Positions 43,316 to 55,991 are shown, numbered from the stretch's first letter. The stretch: DNA of 64,000 nucleotides from Brachynemurus nebulosus (GCA_035578155.1 JAPWDM010000008.1:20556598-20620597), one strand, 5' to 3'. Translations and numbers: made by a program. Notes: generated by a model not told the origin, from the sequence alone.

Positions 43316-44194
43316 ATAAGGTAAAAGATCCGGTAATTGACCCTGGCCCAGTTTCTGAACTTTTCTACTTTGTTATAAATTAATAAAAAAACTATATTTT
43401 AAATAAGAAAAAAAATAAATTCTTAATTTAAAGTAATCTATTCTGTGTCTAATGAACAGCAATTTAAAAAGTTTAGAATATATTAACTAAATAAAAAAAA
43501 AATTTTTAAGTTTAAAATGTGTGTAAAAACTATTTTTTTGGTAGTTTCCTAACAGTTTATGTTACAAAGTACTCATTTTAATCTGTGCAATATTCATCAT
43601 GTAAGTATGAAAACTTAATTAAAAATATATGAGCAGGTTAATATTTGTTTAAAATTTATTTTAAAATATTTATAAAATACCTTAGAATGATTTTTATTAT
43701 TGAAATATGAGGGTCAATTACTAGGCTCACTTCTAAAGTGGTATGGCCCAATTAAATTCTAACCAGTTTTTGTTAGTTATTTTGTTATTTATAGTTATCT
43801 TCGATTAGTTTTTGTTATTTTTCATAACGTATATAACATTAAACATTCATTTTTATCAATAAAAAATTATTTATAAATTAAATTTTAAAAAACTGTATTT
43901 CTAAATTTAAGGATCAGAAACTAGGCCACTGTCAGGGTCAGAAACTGTCACACGAGAAATTTTGAAGGTCAGAAACTGGGTCCTTTTTGTCAATTTTTAA
44001 AACATTAATTTAAATTATTAATTCAATTCAAATAATTATTTTAGTTGTATGGCTTTATTTTGAAAGCCATAAACTAGTTGATAAAATTATTAATTGTCTC
44101 TTAAGTTTAAACTTATATTTATTACTGTCGTTTAACCTCAGCCGTCACTCTTAAAAGGTCAGAAACTAGGCCCGTTACCTTACATCCTTTTTCA
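43316..44194. mobile_element. TIR element with GGTCAGAAACTAGG motif
   Basis: The left end ATAAGGTAAAAGATCCGG plus GGCCCAGTTTCTGAAC is answered by AAGGTCAGAAACTAGGCCCG and TTACCTTAC at the right. The motif GGTCAGAAACTAGG or its complement occurs about six times (43349, 43712, 43912, 43937, 43967, 44157). The middle is very AT-rich and non-coding. About 0.88 kb; target duplication not resolved. Confidence 0.65.
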
Positions 44195-46280
44195 ATCTCG
44201 GTATTAAGACAAATCTAATGACATCTGATTTGTTAAAACACTACGAAAGAATAAAGAATCTCTCCATGTTTTACGCAACACAGAGACGTAGAAATCCGTA
44301 AAATAAAACACTTTTACAACAATTGATTAAATTTATATAAAAATAGAACTAAAATAGAACAAAACTTAAAACCTTTTGATATTTAAAATCCGATTCGACA
44401 TTATTTATAGTTGAAATGTTTAAAACTTAATAATATTGATAGGTAAAAATACATAATATAATTATAATAAAATACTGTCTTATTGAAAATTTTTGAAATC
44501 AATCAATATTCCAAATAATTTATTCATTTTAAGTAATATATTAGGTAAATAAATATATTCTATAAATATGCAAACTAATAAATGCGCAATAACTGTTATT
44601 GATAGAGAAAGCATAGATTTCTTTATAAAAATACAAAAAAAAAAAAATACTTCAGAATTACTGAATTTCAATCAATAAATCAGTAGGAAGTTATTTATTT
44701 ACCACAGTAACGTTAGAGAGAAGTTTCAAACAAATCGAAATAGTAAGATTTAATATACAAATTGTTTTGACTTCTATCATCAAATCATCTAACTTTATTA
44801 TTTTCAATTCAAATTTCAATAACATCAAGACTTAAAATCAAGAAATTAATTTAGCTGTATTTTAAGTTTTTTAATGATATAATAAAATGATAAAAATTTC
44901 TAATCTAACTGACAAATAAATTTTCCAGAATTTTAAAATACTGATAAATAATTTTAAAAAATTCAATAGTAGGTTGACTTGTCAGCAAATTCATAACTTA
45001 ACCTACCCATATTTTTTACAAAAATATGAGAGGTATTGTAAAATAGCTATCTGAGATTTCTAGTTTCTGAAATACCAACTAAAGTTTAACACAAAGTGTG
45101 GTATGGTCAAGTTATTTTTAACAGCTAAACTTAGCGATATTAATGGTACCGGGTACTTTAAAACAATTGAGAAAATTTCCGCGTTCTGATACCCAAAACG
45201 TTACTTTAAGTCATAAGAAAATCAATTCTGACTCTTAATTTTTTTAACACTAGGACAATGGTCGAAATTTGGATTGAAACCAAAACGCAATGTTACAATC
45301 TGTATCACGGCTGCTTTATTTTACTTAGCCATTGTTGTTCCATTACTTAAGGTTAGTTTGATTTTGAATCCGTTTCTATATTTGTTCCAATTTTCAAATT
45401 AATCTAACCTCAAACCATAACAAATTGTAATTTACATAATATGTATACATATAGTAAAAACAATGTACAAATCGTTATAAATTTAAATTTAAAAATAAAA
45501 AATAAAAGGATAAAAGAAAACTCAGGGAAAATTGAATCATATTTTCTTCCGTTGAACAATATGCATAAATAAATAAACAGCACAATTTATATTTTCTGTT
45601 TACTAGACAAAATGTGCTACTTGACTAACAGCAGTAATAAACTTCAACTCGACAGTAGAACTCGAATAGTTGTTGTTTCTTTTTTTTCCAAGTTTATAAT
45701 AATAAAATTGATTATATTAAATTTAAAGTTTATGGGAAATTGTAAAATCTTAAATTACATTTGAATATGAAATAATAAAATAAATCTTTCAAAATATAAT
45801 TGAATTTATACTTGCATGTTCAAACATTAAAAATTATACTAACTTGCATCTTTATGCAATCTATATAATGTTTGTGTATTATCTATTGCCTGTGTGATAC
45901 AATTATCTATTATGACCAGTAATAAATGGTAGAATTTTTGAAAGAGAATAATTCCCGTGTTCGTGTATTTTCTGAAATTATTTTTCTCGATAGAAGTACC
46001 TGACACTCGTTAACACAAAATGAAATCATGATAAACAAAAATAGAATATTTGTTGATGTGATACGAGATATCATGTCTAACCAAATATTAGTATGTTCTT
46101 CATACACATATGTACTGATAAAAGCCACGCATATCTACCAAATTACAAAGATATATACGAAAAATTTTATTGAAAATTATATGTAGACAGTCACGTGATC
46201 CTTGATTATGATTACACACAACATAACCTCATTTTGTAATAATGGTGAAAGCGCAGGTAAAAGCAAACCAAAAAGAAGAC
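44195..46280. other. Intronic DNA, nothing recognised
   Basis: Very AT-rich intron. Short minus-strand frames (44480-44671, 45910-46128) lack domains. ATATTTTTTACAAAAATAT at about 45010 is a small hairpin. Confidence 0.4.
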
Positions 46281-46287
46281 CGATGTA

Positions 46288-46612
46288 AGGAGTCATACAC
46301 AATCAATGAAATAAGATTTAAGAAATAAGATTTAAGATTTAAGGAGTATGCCATCTAGTGATGTTGAATGGAACTTTAACGTAACTGGTCATAGATATAA
46401 ATATGTAGGTATTTTTTACGTCAAAATTCGTGATTTTTTTCACTTAGTGACAAAATAGTCATCACGAACGTTACTTTTTCATGAATTCTGATGTACAAAA
46501 ATACCTAAATACATTTACTTATGAGCAGTTAAGTTAACAGTTTCATTCAACGTCACTAGATGGCATACTCCTTAAATCTTAAATCTTATTTCATTGATTG
46601 TGTATGACCCCT
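46288..46612. mobile_element. Hairpin MITE, AGGRGTCATACACAATC ends
   Basis: AGGAGTCATACACAATCAAT at the left and, inverted, AGGGGTCATACACAATCAAT at the right, followed inward by AAATAAGATTTAAG and by GGAGTATGCCATCTAGTGA and its inverse. Pairing extends over most of the 325 bases. Flanking TA on both sides fits a Tc1/mariner-type target. The left arm has an extra AAATAAGATTTAAG duplication. Confidence 0.8.
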
Positions 46613-46779
46613 AAATCTTCAAACATTTACAACTAACGCCCCCATTTGATAATTTCAATTAACTCATTTCAATTCCGCAAATAAATTAATGAATAAAAAT
46701 TAGTCGAATAAATTATTGTATTAGCTAGCAGAATACCTTTATCCATCTGAATAATAATAGAACAATTGTCACTTACTAT

Positions 46780-46950
46780 TACACGAGAGGTTTGTACTTT
46801 TTCGAATAAATTTGTGTTTGTCTAACAAAAATTTGTTGCCTAGCAATTTAACGAGAAGAACTGTCAACTAACAAAAATGCGACAGCGAAGCTGAAGCGTT
46901 TTTGGGTTGACAGTTCTTCGAGTTAAATTACTTTAGGCAATAAATTTGAG
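46780..46950. repeat. Hairpin repeat, TTGCCTAGCAATTTAACGAG arms
   Basis: TTGCCTAGCAATTTAACGAG, AGAACTGTCAACTAACAAAA are answered by TTTTTGGGTTGACAGTTCTT, CGAGTTAAATTACTTTAGGC. The centre is GCGACAGCGAAGCTGAAGCG. A decayed relative is at 24590-24700. Confidence 0.7.
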
Positions 46951-47046
46951 TTGTAGAAACCACAAATTTATTCACAAAAAATATAAATCTCATACGTGTA
47001 ATGCAGTAAGACAATTTAACGAATAAAATAAATTAGTGCAATTCAA

Positions 47047-47873
47047 GCTACGCGAAGTTGGCGCCGCGAAAATTTTTTTCTTTTTTAAATCAACTTGTAA
47101 ATTAACGTGTGATTAACGTGTGACAGCTTAAAAAATTCGTCAAGTGTGTATTTTTGACACGCACTAAGTAATGTCACCTCAGTGAAAGTGTTAATTTATG
47201 ATTTTTTGGCTCGTTTTTTAAGTACAGTGAGAATACCCTCTTGCGTTTATTCAATATATGTACAACTCAGTGAGAATACAGCTCTCTTGCGTTTATTGAT
47301 ATGCATGTAAAACTCTATAATTATTTTCCCCCACTATGATCACAGACTGATATTAATATTTCATCCTTCGGCGCATAAAAATTGCCCTTTAAATGCTCTT
47401 TCCGAATATAAAATAGCCTTAGCTGTATCTTTTAGCAATAATAAATTATCATTATATATATTATTTAAATATTTTGACATATAAATTAGCATTAAAACAA
47501 AAAGTTTTTTAATCATCAAAATATTTTTTCCTAATACAGTGAACTTTCGGAGATTGTCCAATCGCAAATTGTCCATATTTCAGTGTCAGGGATTTAAACA
47601 TCGTATGTTTACGTCACACGAACATTGTATTCACAAAAATTGTGTGTTTGCAGTATTCGTGTGACGTAAACGTGCGATGTTTAAATCCCTATCACTGCAA
47701 TATTGACAATTTTTGATTGGACAATCTCCGAAAGTCCACTGTACTTTTAAATTTGCCCCATCGAAGCGCGAAATTCTTTTTTATTTAATTATATAATCAG
47801 AGAGAAAAAAATTAAAATCATCAAAAAAAAGGAAAAAAATTTCGCTGTGCTAACTTCGCGTAGCTTATAATTC
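47047..47873. mobile_element. TIR element with GCTACGCGAAGTT ends, hosting a pogo-like MITE
   Basis: AAGCTACGCGAAGTTGGCGC and TTTTTTTC at the left match the inverse of 47840-47873 (GAAAAAAATTTCG, GCTAACTTCGCGTAGCTT). The interior carries a dispersed AAAAAATTCGTCAAGTG fragment (47130), a duplicated AGTGAGAATAC-CTCTTGCGTTTATT pair (47225-47300) and the MITE at 47537-47741. Non-coding. Confidence 0.7.
47537..47741. mobile_element. pogo/Tigger-like hairpin MITE, 205 bp
   Basis: Flanked by TA (47535-47536 and 47742-47743). The ends are CAGTGAACTTTCGGAGATTG and, inverted, CAGTGGACTTTCGGAGATTG. Almost the whole element folds back, including AGGGATTTAAACATCG and GTTTACGTCACACGAA with their inverses. 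CAGT ends at TA sites are the signature of pogo/Tigger-type Tc1/mariner elements. Confidence 0.88.
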
Positions 47874-48124
47874 ATATTATTATTTAATACATTGTTACTA
47901 TGGTTCTGAAATCATTTAAATTTACCAATACGAATTTTTGTTTCATTTTTATTGTGTTTACCTACAATGAAATTACCAATGAAATGTTTTGTACCATTTT
48001 CTTCGCTGTAAAAATCTGTGCTAACTTTTCTTCCATGGTAAAAGTGAAAAAACTATAATATTCTTATGGCACTTGATACACATGAGTTAAATTGTCTATA
48101 ATATCATTTGTTTATTCATTTCTA

Positions 48125-48600
48125 TAGAATAGTATATTATTCAACGAGCTGGTAATGATAGCTGTTACTCACGAAGATGAAATTGCAACACGAACCGAGT
48201 TTACGAGGCAAGTGTCGTACTGCATCTGAGTGAGTAATAGCCATTGCAAGCGAGTAGAATACTGTAATTTTTCTACGACTTTCTTCCTAATCTCTAATTT
48301 CATTAAATTTTTGTACTTTGTATATGTATCTATAGAAACGATCAAAATAAAATTCAAATTGTTTTGTTTACTTACACGTTACTACGCAACATACATATAT
48401 TGAATTAAAACTAATTTATACGAGTAGATATACTATTCACAAAACAATCGCAAACCCATTGAATAATGGTTAATACGGTGATTTCATTAGTCGAAAGATA
48501 TTGAGTAATGATCATTCCTCCACACCTTTGAATAATGCCTAACTTTCTCAACAATTAACGAATATGTAATGAGTGTGTTCTTCAACAGGTGTAGAAAAAT
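48125..48600. repeat. Dispersed repeat, copy 2 (uninterrupted)
   Basis: Same-orientation relative of 4127-5055 without the hairpin insertion. It starts with the AGTATATTATTCAACGAGC hairpin and continues through CGATCAAAATAAAATTCAAA, CACAAAACAATCGCAAACCC and GAGTGTGTTCTTCAACAGG. No coding content. Confidence 0.82.
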
Positions 48601-50640
48601 GAATAAACAGTTTTACTTTACTTTACGTGGACTTTCTCTAAAAATATTTTATAATTTGAAGACCTGAATCACAAAAACGAATTAACGAAAAAACCTATTT
48701 TCAAAATTCTGGTCCCGTTAGGCCATCCGTATATTCAATATTGTATCAGTATAACTGTACATCTAAAGACAAAATTAAATCTTATAAATAATTTTTATAT
48801 CTATTTATGGATCCTTAAAACGATATTTCAACACGTCAATAATATATAGACAAATAATTCAGCCTACACTTCGACAATTCTAGATGGCCTAATTACAAAT
48901 TGTCATTGTAAATATATTTTCTAAGTGGGAGAGGACTAAGGAGCAAGTTCCTTGAATTATTCATGTGCTTTAAACGTTAACATATTGGGTTGGAAGCGCG
49001 GGGACGGTGGTAGTAATGGTGGCAGTGTTAAGAAATGGATTAGTGAAATAATTTTGATCAAATAGTTATGTAGTTGTGAATCAATCAAATGACGGATGGA
49101 TGCTTGAAATGTCTCGATAATGATAAGAACGCCTTCACGTGACAGTTCAACTAACTAACGAGCCAAACTGTTTCGAATGGTATTCGAAATATTTTGAGTA
49201 GCGAACAGTATTGTCTCTGTAATTCTAATTACTTATTATTAAATTTTATAGTTCAGTTTGTTGAAGATGGTGCGAAAAATTTAGAACAAGAAGTTATTCT
49301 CCTCTAAAAATGTATTATTATGAACTGGAAAATTATAACTGTCGGTAATATTTTAGATTTGTTTCATTTTAAATGAAAAACTGTCTTCCCGTGGCAAAAA
49401 GTAACGTATGTCCTTCTACGTTCTGTCAGTTTTCACTACGTAAAGTTTCAAGTTAATTGGTTAAACTGTTAAGACGTGAAAGTGAGAAAAACTAACAAAG
49501 AGACTCACTTTCGGATTTATACTATTAGTAGGTTAGGATTAGGATGAAAATCTAACTTATGCTCATAGAGATACATAGAGAGACAACTTAAAAAATCGTT
49601 TAAAAAGTTAAATAGTCATCAAAGAAAAAGATGACAGCAGTCATTTGTATTTCTAAACTATATTTTGTCTTTATCTAATGAATGACAAAATACATTTGTT
49701 AAAGAAATGCTAATTTTGAGTCAGAAATAAACAAAGATACACTAACCTTTAATGTCTTGTTGTCACACTCTTATCAATTGTTTATATTGGGGTTTTCGTT
49801 GTCATAGATCCCAGTTGTGTACAACATACTTGCTTCAAAAATAGGTACATAACTACATAGTTGGCCATCTATGTATATCACTGCTTATGCTATAAAAGAC
49901 GGCTTCTTCTGTTTAAATGAGGCCATTAAATAAGTCAGTAGGTATTATGTCCCAAGCGATTTTTTTTTTAAATTATGTGATATTAAAATAAGACAATTTG
50001 AAGTAGTTTGCAAAATTTTCATAACTTGGATGTGAAATTTCAATTTTTGCTAAAACAAAAATGACCTGTTTTTTACTTTTAGAAAAAAAGTTAATGAAAA
50101 TGTGATATCAAATATCAATAATTAGCATCAATTTATGTTTCGCTACTACAAAAATACCCAGTTGTAGAGTTTTAGATAAACACTTTTATTAATTTGATGA
50201 CGTCATTAGGAATTTTTTTTATTTTATAAGGAAAGTGTCAATGAATAAAAAAATCATTATCATACCGCCAAAATCGAATCAGATAATTAAAATTGTACTC
50301 GTTTGTCAACATAACAACACAAACACACACCTACACACATACGTCAAAAATGTCTCCAAAAAATCACAAAACAAAAGACAAAATCAAAACATTTACTGCT
50401 CCAATGCTCCAATAATCACGTGTGATTCGTATGGAGTCTGTGTTTGATAGATTATTTTTGACTGAATATTTATCGATTACCTATTTTTACAATCATCTGT
50501 AAAAATATTCACAACATAACCTATAAAAATATAATTACTAGTACACATACATAACCTAACTTATTACAACTTACGTTAAAATTGCTTGCTCGATTGAATG
50601 CTGCTTTGACATGTAGGTTGTTGATTTGTTTCTATATTGT
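48601..50640. other. Intronic DNA, nothing recognised
   Basis: No exon or strong repeat found between the repeat copy and the stalk exon. Frames at 50235-50447 and on the minus strand at 50571-50771 have no domain. Confidence 0.45.
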
Positions 50641-50650
50641 AAATTTATAG

Positions 50651-50728
50651 GCCAGGAAACGACTGAGATTACAAGCTCTTCGTCGGAGATGAATCTCCAA
50701 ATTGCCGATGATGATTCCAGAATGGGAG
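50651..50728 (+). CDS. Ig-superfamily surface protein, stalk exon
   Basis: A 78-base exon with acceptor AAATTTATAG and donor GGGAG|GTACGT, phase 1 on both sides. It encodes QETTEITSSSEMNLQIADDD-SRMG, a Ser/Thr- and Asp/Glu-rich linker without structure, as expected between the last Ig fold and the membrane anchor. It keeps the frame between 39967 and 51596 exactly, which is the main evidence that it is real. Confidence 0.85.
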
Positions 50729-50884
50729 GTACGTATTTAACCGTTAAATATCTTATCAATTTATCAATCAATAAAAATAATTAGAAATTTATTTCCTTAA
50801 AATCGTATTTTTATAATTTACATGTTCCAGAGTCATTATTAATTCTTGTAAATATCTTCATGAGTTTTATTGTAGTAAGAACCA

Positions 50885-51180
50885 GAATTTTCAAAATTTG
50901 TCATTCTGAAAATTAAAGAGGAAAAACCTTTTGTAGAATTAGATTTCTTATTCATTTGCAAAAATTTCCCAAATTTTTGTACATACATACTCTTTTTGTT
51001 TTTAGAAAGCAGACATCTTGATATTTCAAATCAAATTTTGAAAAATTTTTAAAATTTGCTATTCTAAAAGTTAAAGAAAGAAAACCTTCTTAGAATTAGA
51101 TTTCTTATTCATTTACAAAAACTACCCAAATTTTTGCAAATATTTTTTGTTTTTTTGTGTTTGGAAAGAAAACTTTAGTG
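50885..51180. repeat. Imperfect tandem duplication, ~150-bp unit
   Basis: ATTTGTCATTCTGAAAATTAA, GAATTAGATTTCTTATTCAT and CCCAAATTTTTG in the first unit recur in order in the second (51055-51180). The duplication lies in the last intron of the Ig gene, between exons, and has no coding effect. Confidence 0.65.
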
Positions 51181-51595
51181 TGGAACCAAGAAAACGTAGT
51201 GATGTAAACTGAATTTATTTATCTGAGTATCATGGTCTGGTGACTGATGGTGTTGGTTCAAAACATTGGATAGTTTTTTGTAAAAATAAGAAGTAATTTC
51301 ACAGTTTTTGATATTCAAACTTCATTTTGAAAACCTGACTGAAATAAATACAATTTTTTATTTAGTTGTAAAAAATTATAACTTTTAGTATTCCATTGTG
51401 ATATTTTTGTACAAATTGTTTCGAACTAACATTCACTAACATTTAGCTTCTGCATATTAACATGGCTAACTAAACTTTTTTGTAAATACTGAAAACATTT
51501 TATCATTTTTTCTAGTAAAAACCAAATAATTTACATATATTTAAAAATTCTAACACAAAAATCATTTTAAGTGATTTGTTATTTTTCTTTTCTAG

Positions 51596-51669
51596 GTGCA
51601 AATTGGATCCGCGTATCATCTACATTACTATTAATTTTACCAGTAATTATATTGTTAGATTTTAATTAG
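51596..51669 (+). CDS. Ig-superfamily surface protein, C-terminal GPI-signal exon
   Basis: Last coding exon with acceptor TTTCTTTTCTAG, ending at TAG 51667-51669. Joined to the stalk it reads GANWIRVSSTLLLILPVIIL then LDFN and stop. A small-residue site (Gly-Gly-Ala-Asn), a short spacer and a terminal hydrophobic run with almost no cytoplasmic tail are the layout of a GPI-attachment signal, as in many insect neuronal and adhesion Ig proteins. A single-pass anchor with a tiny tail is the alternative. Confidence 0.85.
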
Positions 51670-52575
51670 TATAAGAATCAAATTTTTTTACACAAAATGA
51701 TTCACTGTTACCACAAAAATTATTAAATGTCTGAAGTAAGTGTAAAAAATTAATATATGCATTTATTTTTTTTACATGATAAAACATTAAAAATGTAAAA
51801 ATGTCATGTAAAAAAATTTAAAGTGTAATAATTTTTGCTATATTTTTGTTTTTTTATATTAACAGAAAATATCATTATTTCAATTTAATGGCCGTGTAAA
51901 TATCAAGTTAATAACCTCAAAAATTTATTTAAAGTTATTAAAATGATTTTAAACGGACATTAATTAGAAAAGAAATAATTTCAAATATTAATCCTTTACA
52001 CGTGGAACTGAAACTAAAAGTCAGAAGCATATCAGCATTTTTAAATACTTAAATATCTAAATGTTTTTTATAAAAACATCAGTTTAATACTTGATTATCA
52101 AGTAACCGTTTTAGAGCTGTCAAATGTCAAACGAATTTCTGCGCATACGTGGAGTTTGCGCAAAAACAACGATATTTATTTTATATTAAGTGACATTAAA
52201 TTTACAAACATTTTTTGAACTTTTTGTAAAGGATTGATACCAAAAATTTATCATTTTTTACCAAATATGCAAAACCAAAAAAAAATCTAATTTTTTAGTA
52301 AATTTAATATTAATAATTATTATATTTGTATAAAAATGTACAGTTCTTTACATAAATGAATTAAATGTATATCATTTTTAGGGATTGTTAATTTGCAAAA
52401 AATTAATATCTGGTACCAAATACAGCAAAGTATATGATAAAAATTTATTGTAAATAGCCTTAATTAAAAAATGTGTACATAACTTAAATTGTTGCTAGTC
52501 CTAATGTTTAGTCATAACTGAAAAAATGTTATAAAAATATTAATAAAATAAATATAAATTCAAAAGTATTTCAAT
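51670..52575 (+). other. Probable 3' UTR of the Ig gene
   Basis: AT-rich DNA after the stop codon without further open frame. Two overlapping AATAAA signals at 52542-52547 and 52547-52552 are the first strong polyadenylation signals on this strand after the stop and give a 3' UTR of roughly 0.9 kb. The actual cleavage site is not visible. Confidence 0.4.
52542..52552 (+). terminator. Candidate polyadenylation signals, AATAAA x2
   Basis: Overlapping AATAAAATAAA about 870 bases after the Ig gene's stop codon, before the spinster promoter region. In AT-rich DNA this hexamer also occurs by chance. Confidence 0.4.
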
Positions 52576-53782
52576 TTTTTTCTCCTTAAAACCATTCTAG
52601 TTACAAATCTATGACGGCAACCTTTTGAATATTCTAAAGATTTTTGGGCATGTTGTTATGTAACAGTTAAACACGTAATGTTAAAATTTGAAGAACTATA
52701 ACAACAGTTTTGTAAAAAAAAAAAAAAAGAAAAAAAATGAAATTACCAGAACACACTGAAAACCAACGTTTAATCGAATTAATAAACACCTTCTGCTAAA
52801 GATGAAAATATAAAACAATTATGTACTTATTTCAAAAAGTTTATTTCTTTAGGAACATTTAATAAACGATCTCAGACGTATAGTATTTTAGTAATTTAAT
52901 TTTATATATTATATATTAGTTTTCTCAAGTAATTTCAAATTCGAGTTAGAAAAGAAAACGAAGTTTCTAAAGAAAATTTAATTTCTAACCAATTTTAATT
53001 TGCAAGAATAATTGGTTTGGCTTTTGAGAATTTCGTAGTTACAGTGCGATTTTATTAATTTCAAGTTTTGCATTAAAATATAATTTACAGTTAAAAGAAA
53101 AGATTAAAACCCTTCAAAGAAATTTTACTTTTAATGGCATTGTGATATTGCATACAAGCATTACGACCTTGCGGTCGAAATTTAAATGAATGGATAAGGT
53201 CTACGAAGGCTCATTGACCCTTTGTAACCCTAAGAATTAAAATCAATATTATGAAATTTCAAATTTTTGTAATTTAGAAAATATCCCCTGATTGTAATTT
53301 TATAATTTTTACATCTTTAGTGTCATCTGGCGTTATTATTTTGAAATAGGACAAAAATATCGCTTATTGTATTTATTAGTATTAATCGACTTGAATAGAT
53401 GCCGCACAAAGCCGTTGGTTTGAAACTCAAATATAAGTTCATATTCTTTTATATAGATGTCCGAGCCGTATAACCTGTTATTTAATGCAGCTCTTCAACA
53501 CTAGAGGCTACTAGTGTTGAACACATTTAAATAAACGTACATGTCATTTTTCGTACAAAAAGAAGCTTACAGGTTATATGCAATACCTGGCACTGGCAAT
53601 CACATTTGAAGTTTAACGTTTGTCGTGTATGGTGGATGATCCACGTCGTGAAATAAACATTTTCATTCAAAAACTTTAACATACACGACATTTGACATGT
53701 CACAATAAGTGAATAATTTAATTAAAAAATTTACATATTTTTCTAATTTTCTCAAATAAATTCAAATCAATTCATTGAAAAT
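52576..53782 (+). promoter_or_regulatory. Intergenic region and probable spinster promoter/5' UTR
   Basis: Separates the Ig gene from the spinster start. It contains the perfect small palindrome TTCAACACTAG/CTAGTGTTGAA (53494-53521), a second inverted pair GTCGTGTATG and CATACACGAC (about 53623 and 53684), and one stray TAGATGCCGCA motif (53398). No clear TATA box or initiator could be chosen, so the transcription start is not assigned. Confidence 0.35.
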
Positions 53783-53993
53783 ATGGAATCGAGTGGTTTA
53801 GAATCAAATACCTCTCATCAAGAGTTAATGAGTGACAGTGACAGTGTAGATTTAGCGTCCGGTTCAAAAGTTGGCTCAAAACATACGGCGAAAAAGATGC
53901 CAATATGTGAAATTCCATTGAGCGATTGGTTAACCATTTGGATATTGTGTTTCGTAAACCTTATAAATTATATGGATAGATTTACTATAGCAG
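53783..53993 (+). CDS. spin: Spinster-type MFS transporter, first coding exon
   Basis: Starts at ATG 53783 (AAAATATGG context) and ends at donor GCAG|GTAAGT, phase 1. The 70 codons give a Ser-rich cytoplasmic N-terminus (residues 1-43) and then the first transmembrane helix, ILCFVNLINYMDRFTIAG (about 54-71), with the NYMDRFTIAG signature of spinster proteins; the next exon would supply the rest of the VLTD-type continuation. Spinster is a twelve-helix major facilitator transporter of late endosomes and lysosomes, implicated in sphingolipid or lysolipid and sugar efflux and in synaptic growth in Drosophila. The remaining exons lie beyond 64000, so intron 1 exceeds 10 kb. Confidence 0.9.
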
Positions 53994-55230
53994 GTAAGTG
54001 AGTCACACGTTTTTTGCTTTTTACGTAAATTACTGTTATATTGAGATTTAAAAATTCGGCGGTAAAATCATCTTTCTGAAAGATAATAATGAACCCATGG
54101 CTTTTTGACGTTTTTGAGCGGTGACTAATTGATTTATGTGAGTTCTCGCGTGGTTGGATTTGTCATTCACTTAATTTCATTCAAATTTTAATTTATAATT
54201 TATTAATTATGCATTGTATTTTAACGTACACTTATTTAAACAAGGATAGCGATAGAACTAGTTTTTTCTTTCGGAATTTTAAATTAACCGGTTCCAAGAG
54301 TGTAGTAATTTCTCTTAAATTACATTATCGACAATTTTTATTAATTTTCTTTAATTTTTAAGTAATTTATTATTTACGTTAAGATAAAAAAATATTTTTA
54401 AGTAATAAAATAGTTAAAACCTTTTTTTTATCAAGCATGTACCTACACATATTTTGAAATTTAGAAAAAAAAATAACGTTTTGAAGTTACTCAAGCGTTT
54501 ATTTACCAGTAAGAACATGTTACGCATGTTCTAATTACATGTTTTTAAACGAATTTTTAACAAATATGCAATTATAATTACTTTATTGGTATTTTCAAGT
54601 TGTTGAGGTAATAATAAGTAAATTTTTATTTCGTTCAACAAATATGTAGGTAGAGAATATTTTTTCATATGAATCAAATTTTTATTGTTGAATTTGATTA
54701 ATAAAACCGTTAATTAAAGCTCCCGCGGTGCATTCATTTAAAACAATGTCTTGATTAATTGAATTATGCAGATTTATTAATTTTAATCAAATAATATAAA
54801 CTCTGTGGTGCGTAATTGAAAAATTACGCACTGAGTTTTATAATAAAATTTACTTAAATTGAGACTGTAAAGAGTTAGTAGAAGTATGTGCGTTCCTAGA
54901 CCGATTTAAACTGAGAGAGATATTTTTTGGCTTTTGAAAAGTTTGTTTTTATAATGTTGTCGAAAATAAACCCCGGAAATGGTGTTTTTATTTCCGTTCA
55001 AACCTGCAATTAATATTTCTTTTTTTGAAGGTTTTTGTTAATAAAATTGTTACTTGTTGAATCAGTAATCGGTTTTGAACTAGTATAAACCCGGAATCAA
55101 CTGAAATTTTTCGTTGAAAGTTGAGACATTATAATTCCAGTTATATTATATTGGAATCTCAACTTTCTATAAGAAAAAAACGGAGAAATTATAACAATAA
55201 ATAAGTTTATATTTTACACTTAAAACAATT
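53994..55230. other. Spinster intron 1, no repeat recognised
   Basis: AT-rich intron. GGTGCGTAATTGAAAAATTA-CGCACTG at about 54808 is a small hairpin. Confidence 0.45.
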
Positions 55231-55237
55231 TAAAATA

Positions 55238-55600
55238 CAGTAAAACCTCATTTTAATAAAAATTTCATTTTGCAGCTCAATATTCCACAATAAACGGGGC
55301 TTAAAAATGCTTTCTTAAATGTTACAGAAATGTTTAAAAGCAATTCTTTAATTTTCAATACAATTCTTGTAGTCTGAGATCATTTCCGCCATTAGTTGGA
55401 AGAACAATAGGTTGTGTAATATGAAATGTCGTTTTCCGACCATTTGATCCACAATGTTATTCAGATAAATATTGACACTTTCTTAAACATTACAGAAATG
55501 TTTAAAAACAGTCCTGGAATAACATTAGGTTGTGTAACATGAAATGCCGTTTTCCGACCATTTTTTTGGTCAACCATATATCCGTAAAGTTAATCTCGCC
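55238..55600. repeat. Tandem duplication beside a pogo-like terminus
   Basis: CAGTAAAACCTCATTTTAAT at 55238, preceded by TA, has the style of a pogo/Tigger end. From 55310, a unit containing TTTCTTAAATGTTACAGAAA, GTTTAAAA, TAGGTTGTGTAATATGAAAT and CGTTTTCCGACCA is repeated once (55478-55561). No second terminus was found. Confidence 0.45.
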
Positions 55601-55991
55601 ATTTTGTTTTCTTCAAACAAAAAAGATTGTGCTGTATTGTGCTAGACGTGTACTATCACATGCTGTAAATTAAAAAAAAAAAACTAAATTCCAAAACGTG
55701 GGTTTTTTCTCACCAGAAACTTTTTTTTTTACGCAAAATTAGCCCCGCCATTTTCAAATTATAATAATTTTTGTAATTTATTGTAATTCACACATCTTTC
55801 TGCGGACCAGTGAGACATTTTTGGCCTGGTAAAAAAAAGTTGTTGGTTCCTTTTAGATTGAAAACAGGAAGAATTTCCGTCCCGAGGTGAATTCCCGAAT
55901 CCCGAATCTAATTGCAGTGTTATACGTAATCAGATGTTAGTTTTGACTGTAGCAATAAGAAAGTAAAGAGGTTGAACATCACTGTCACAAG

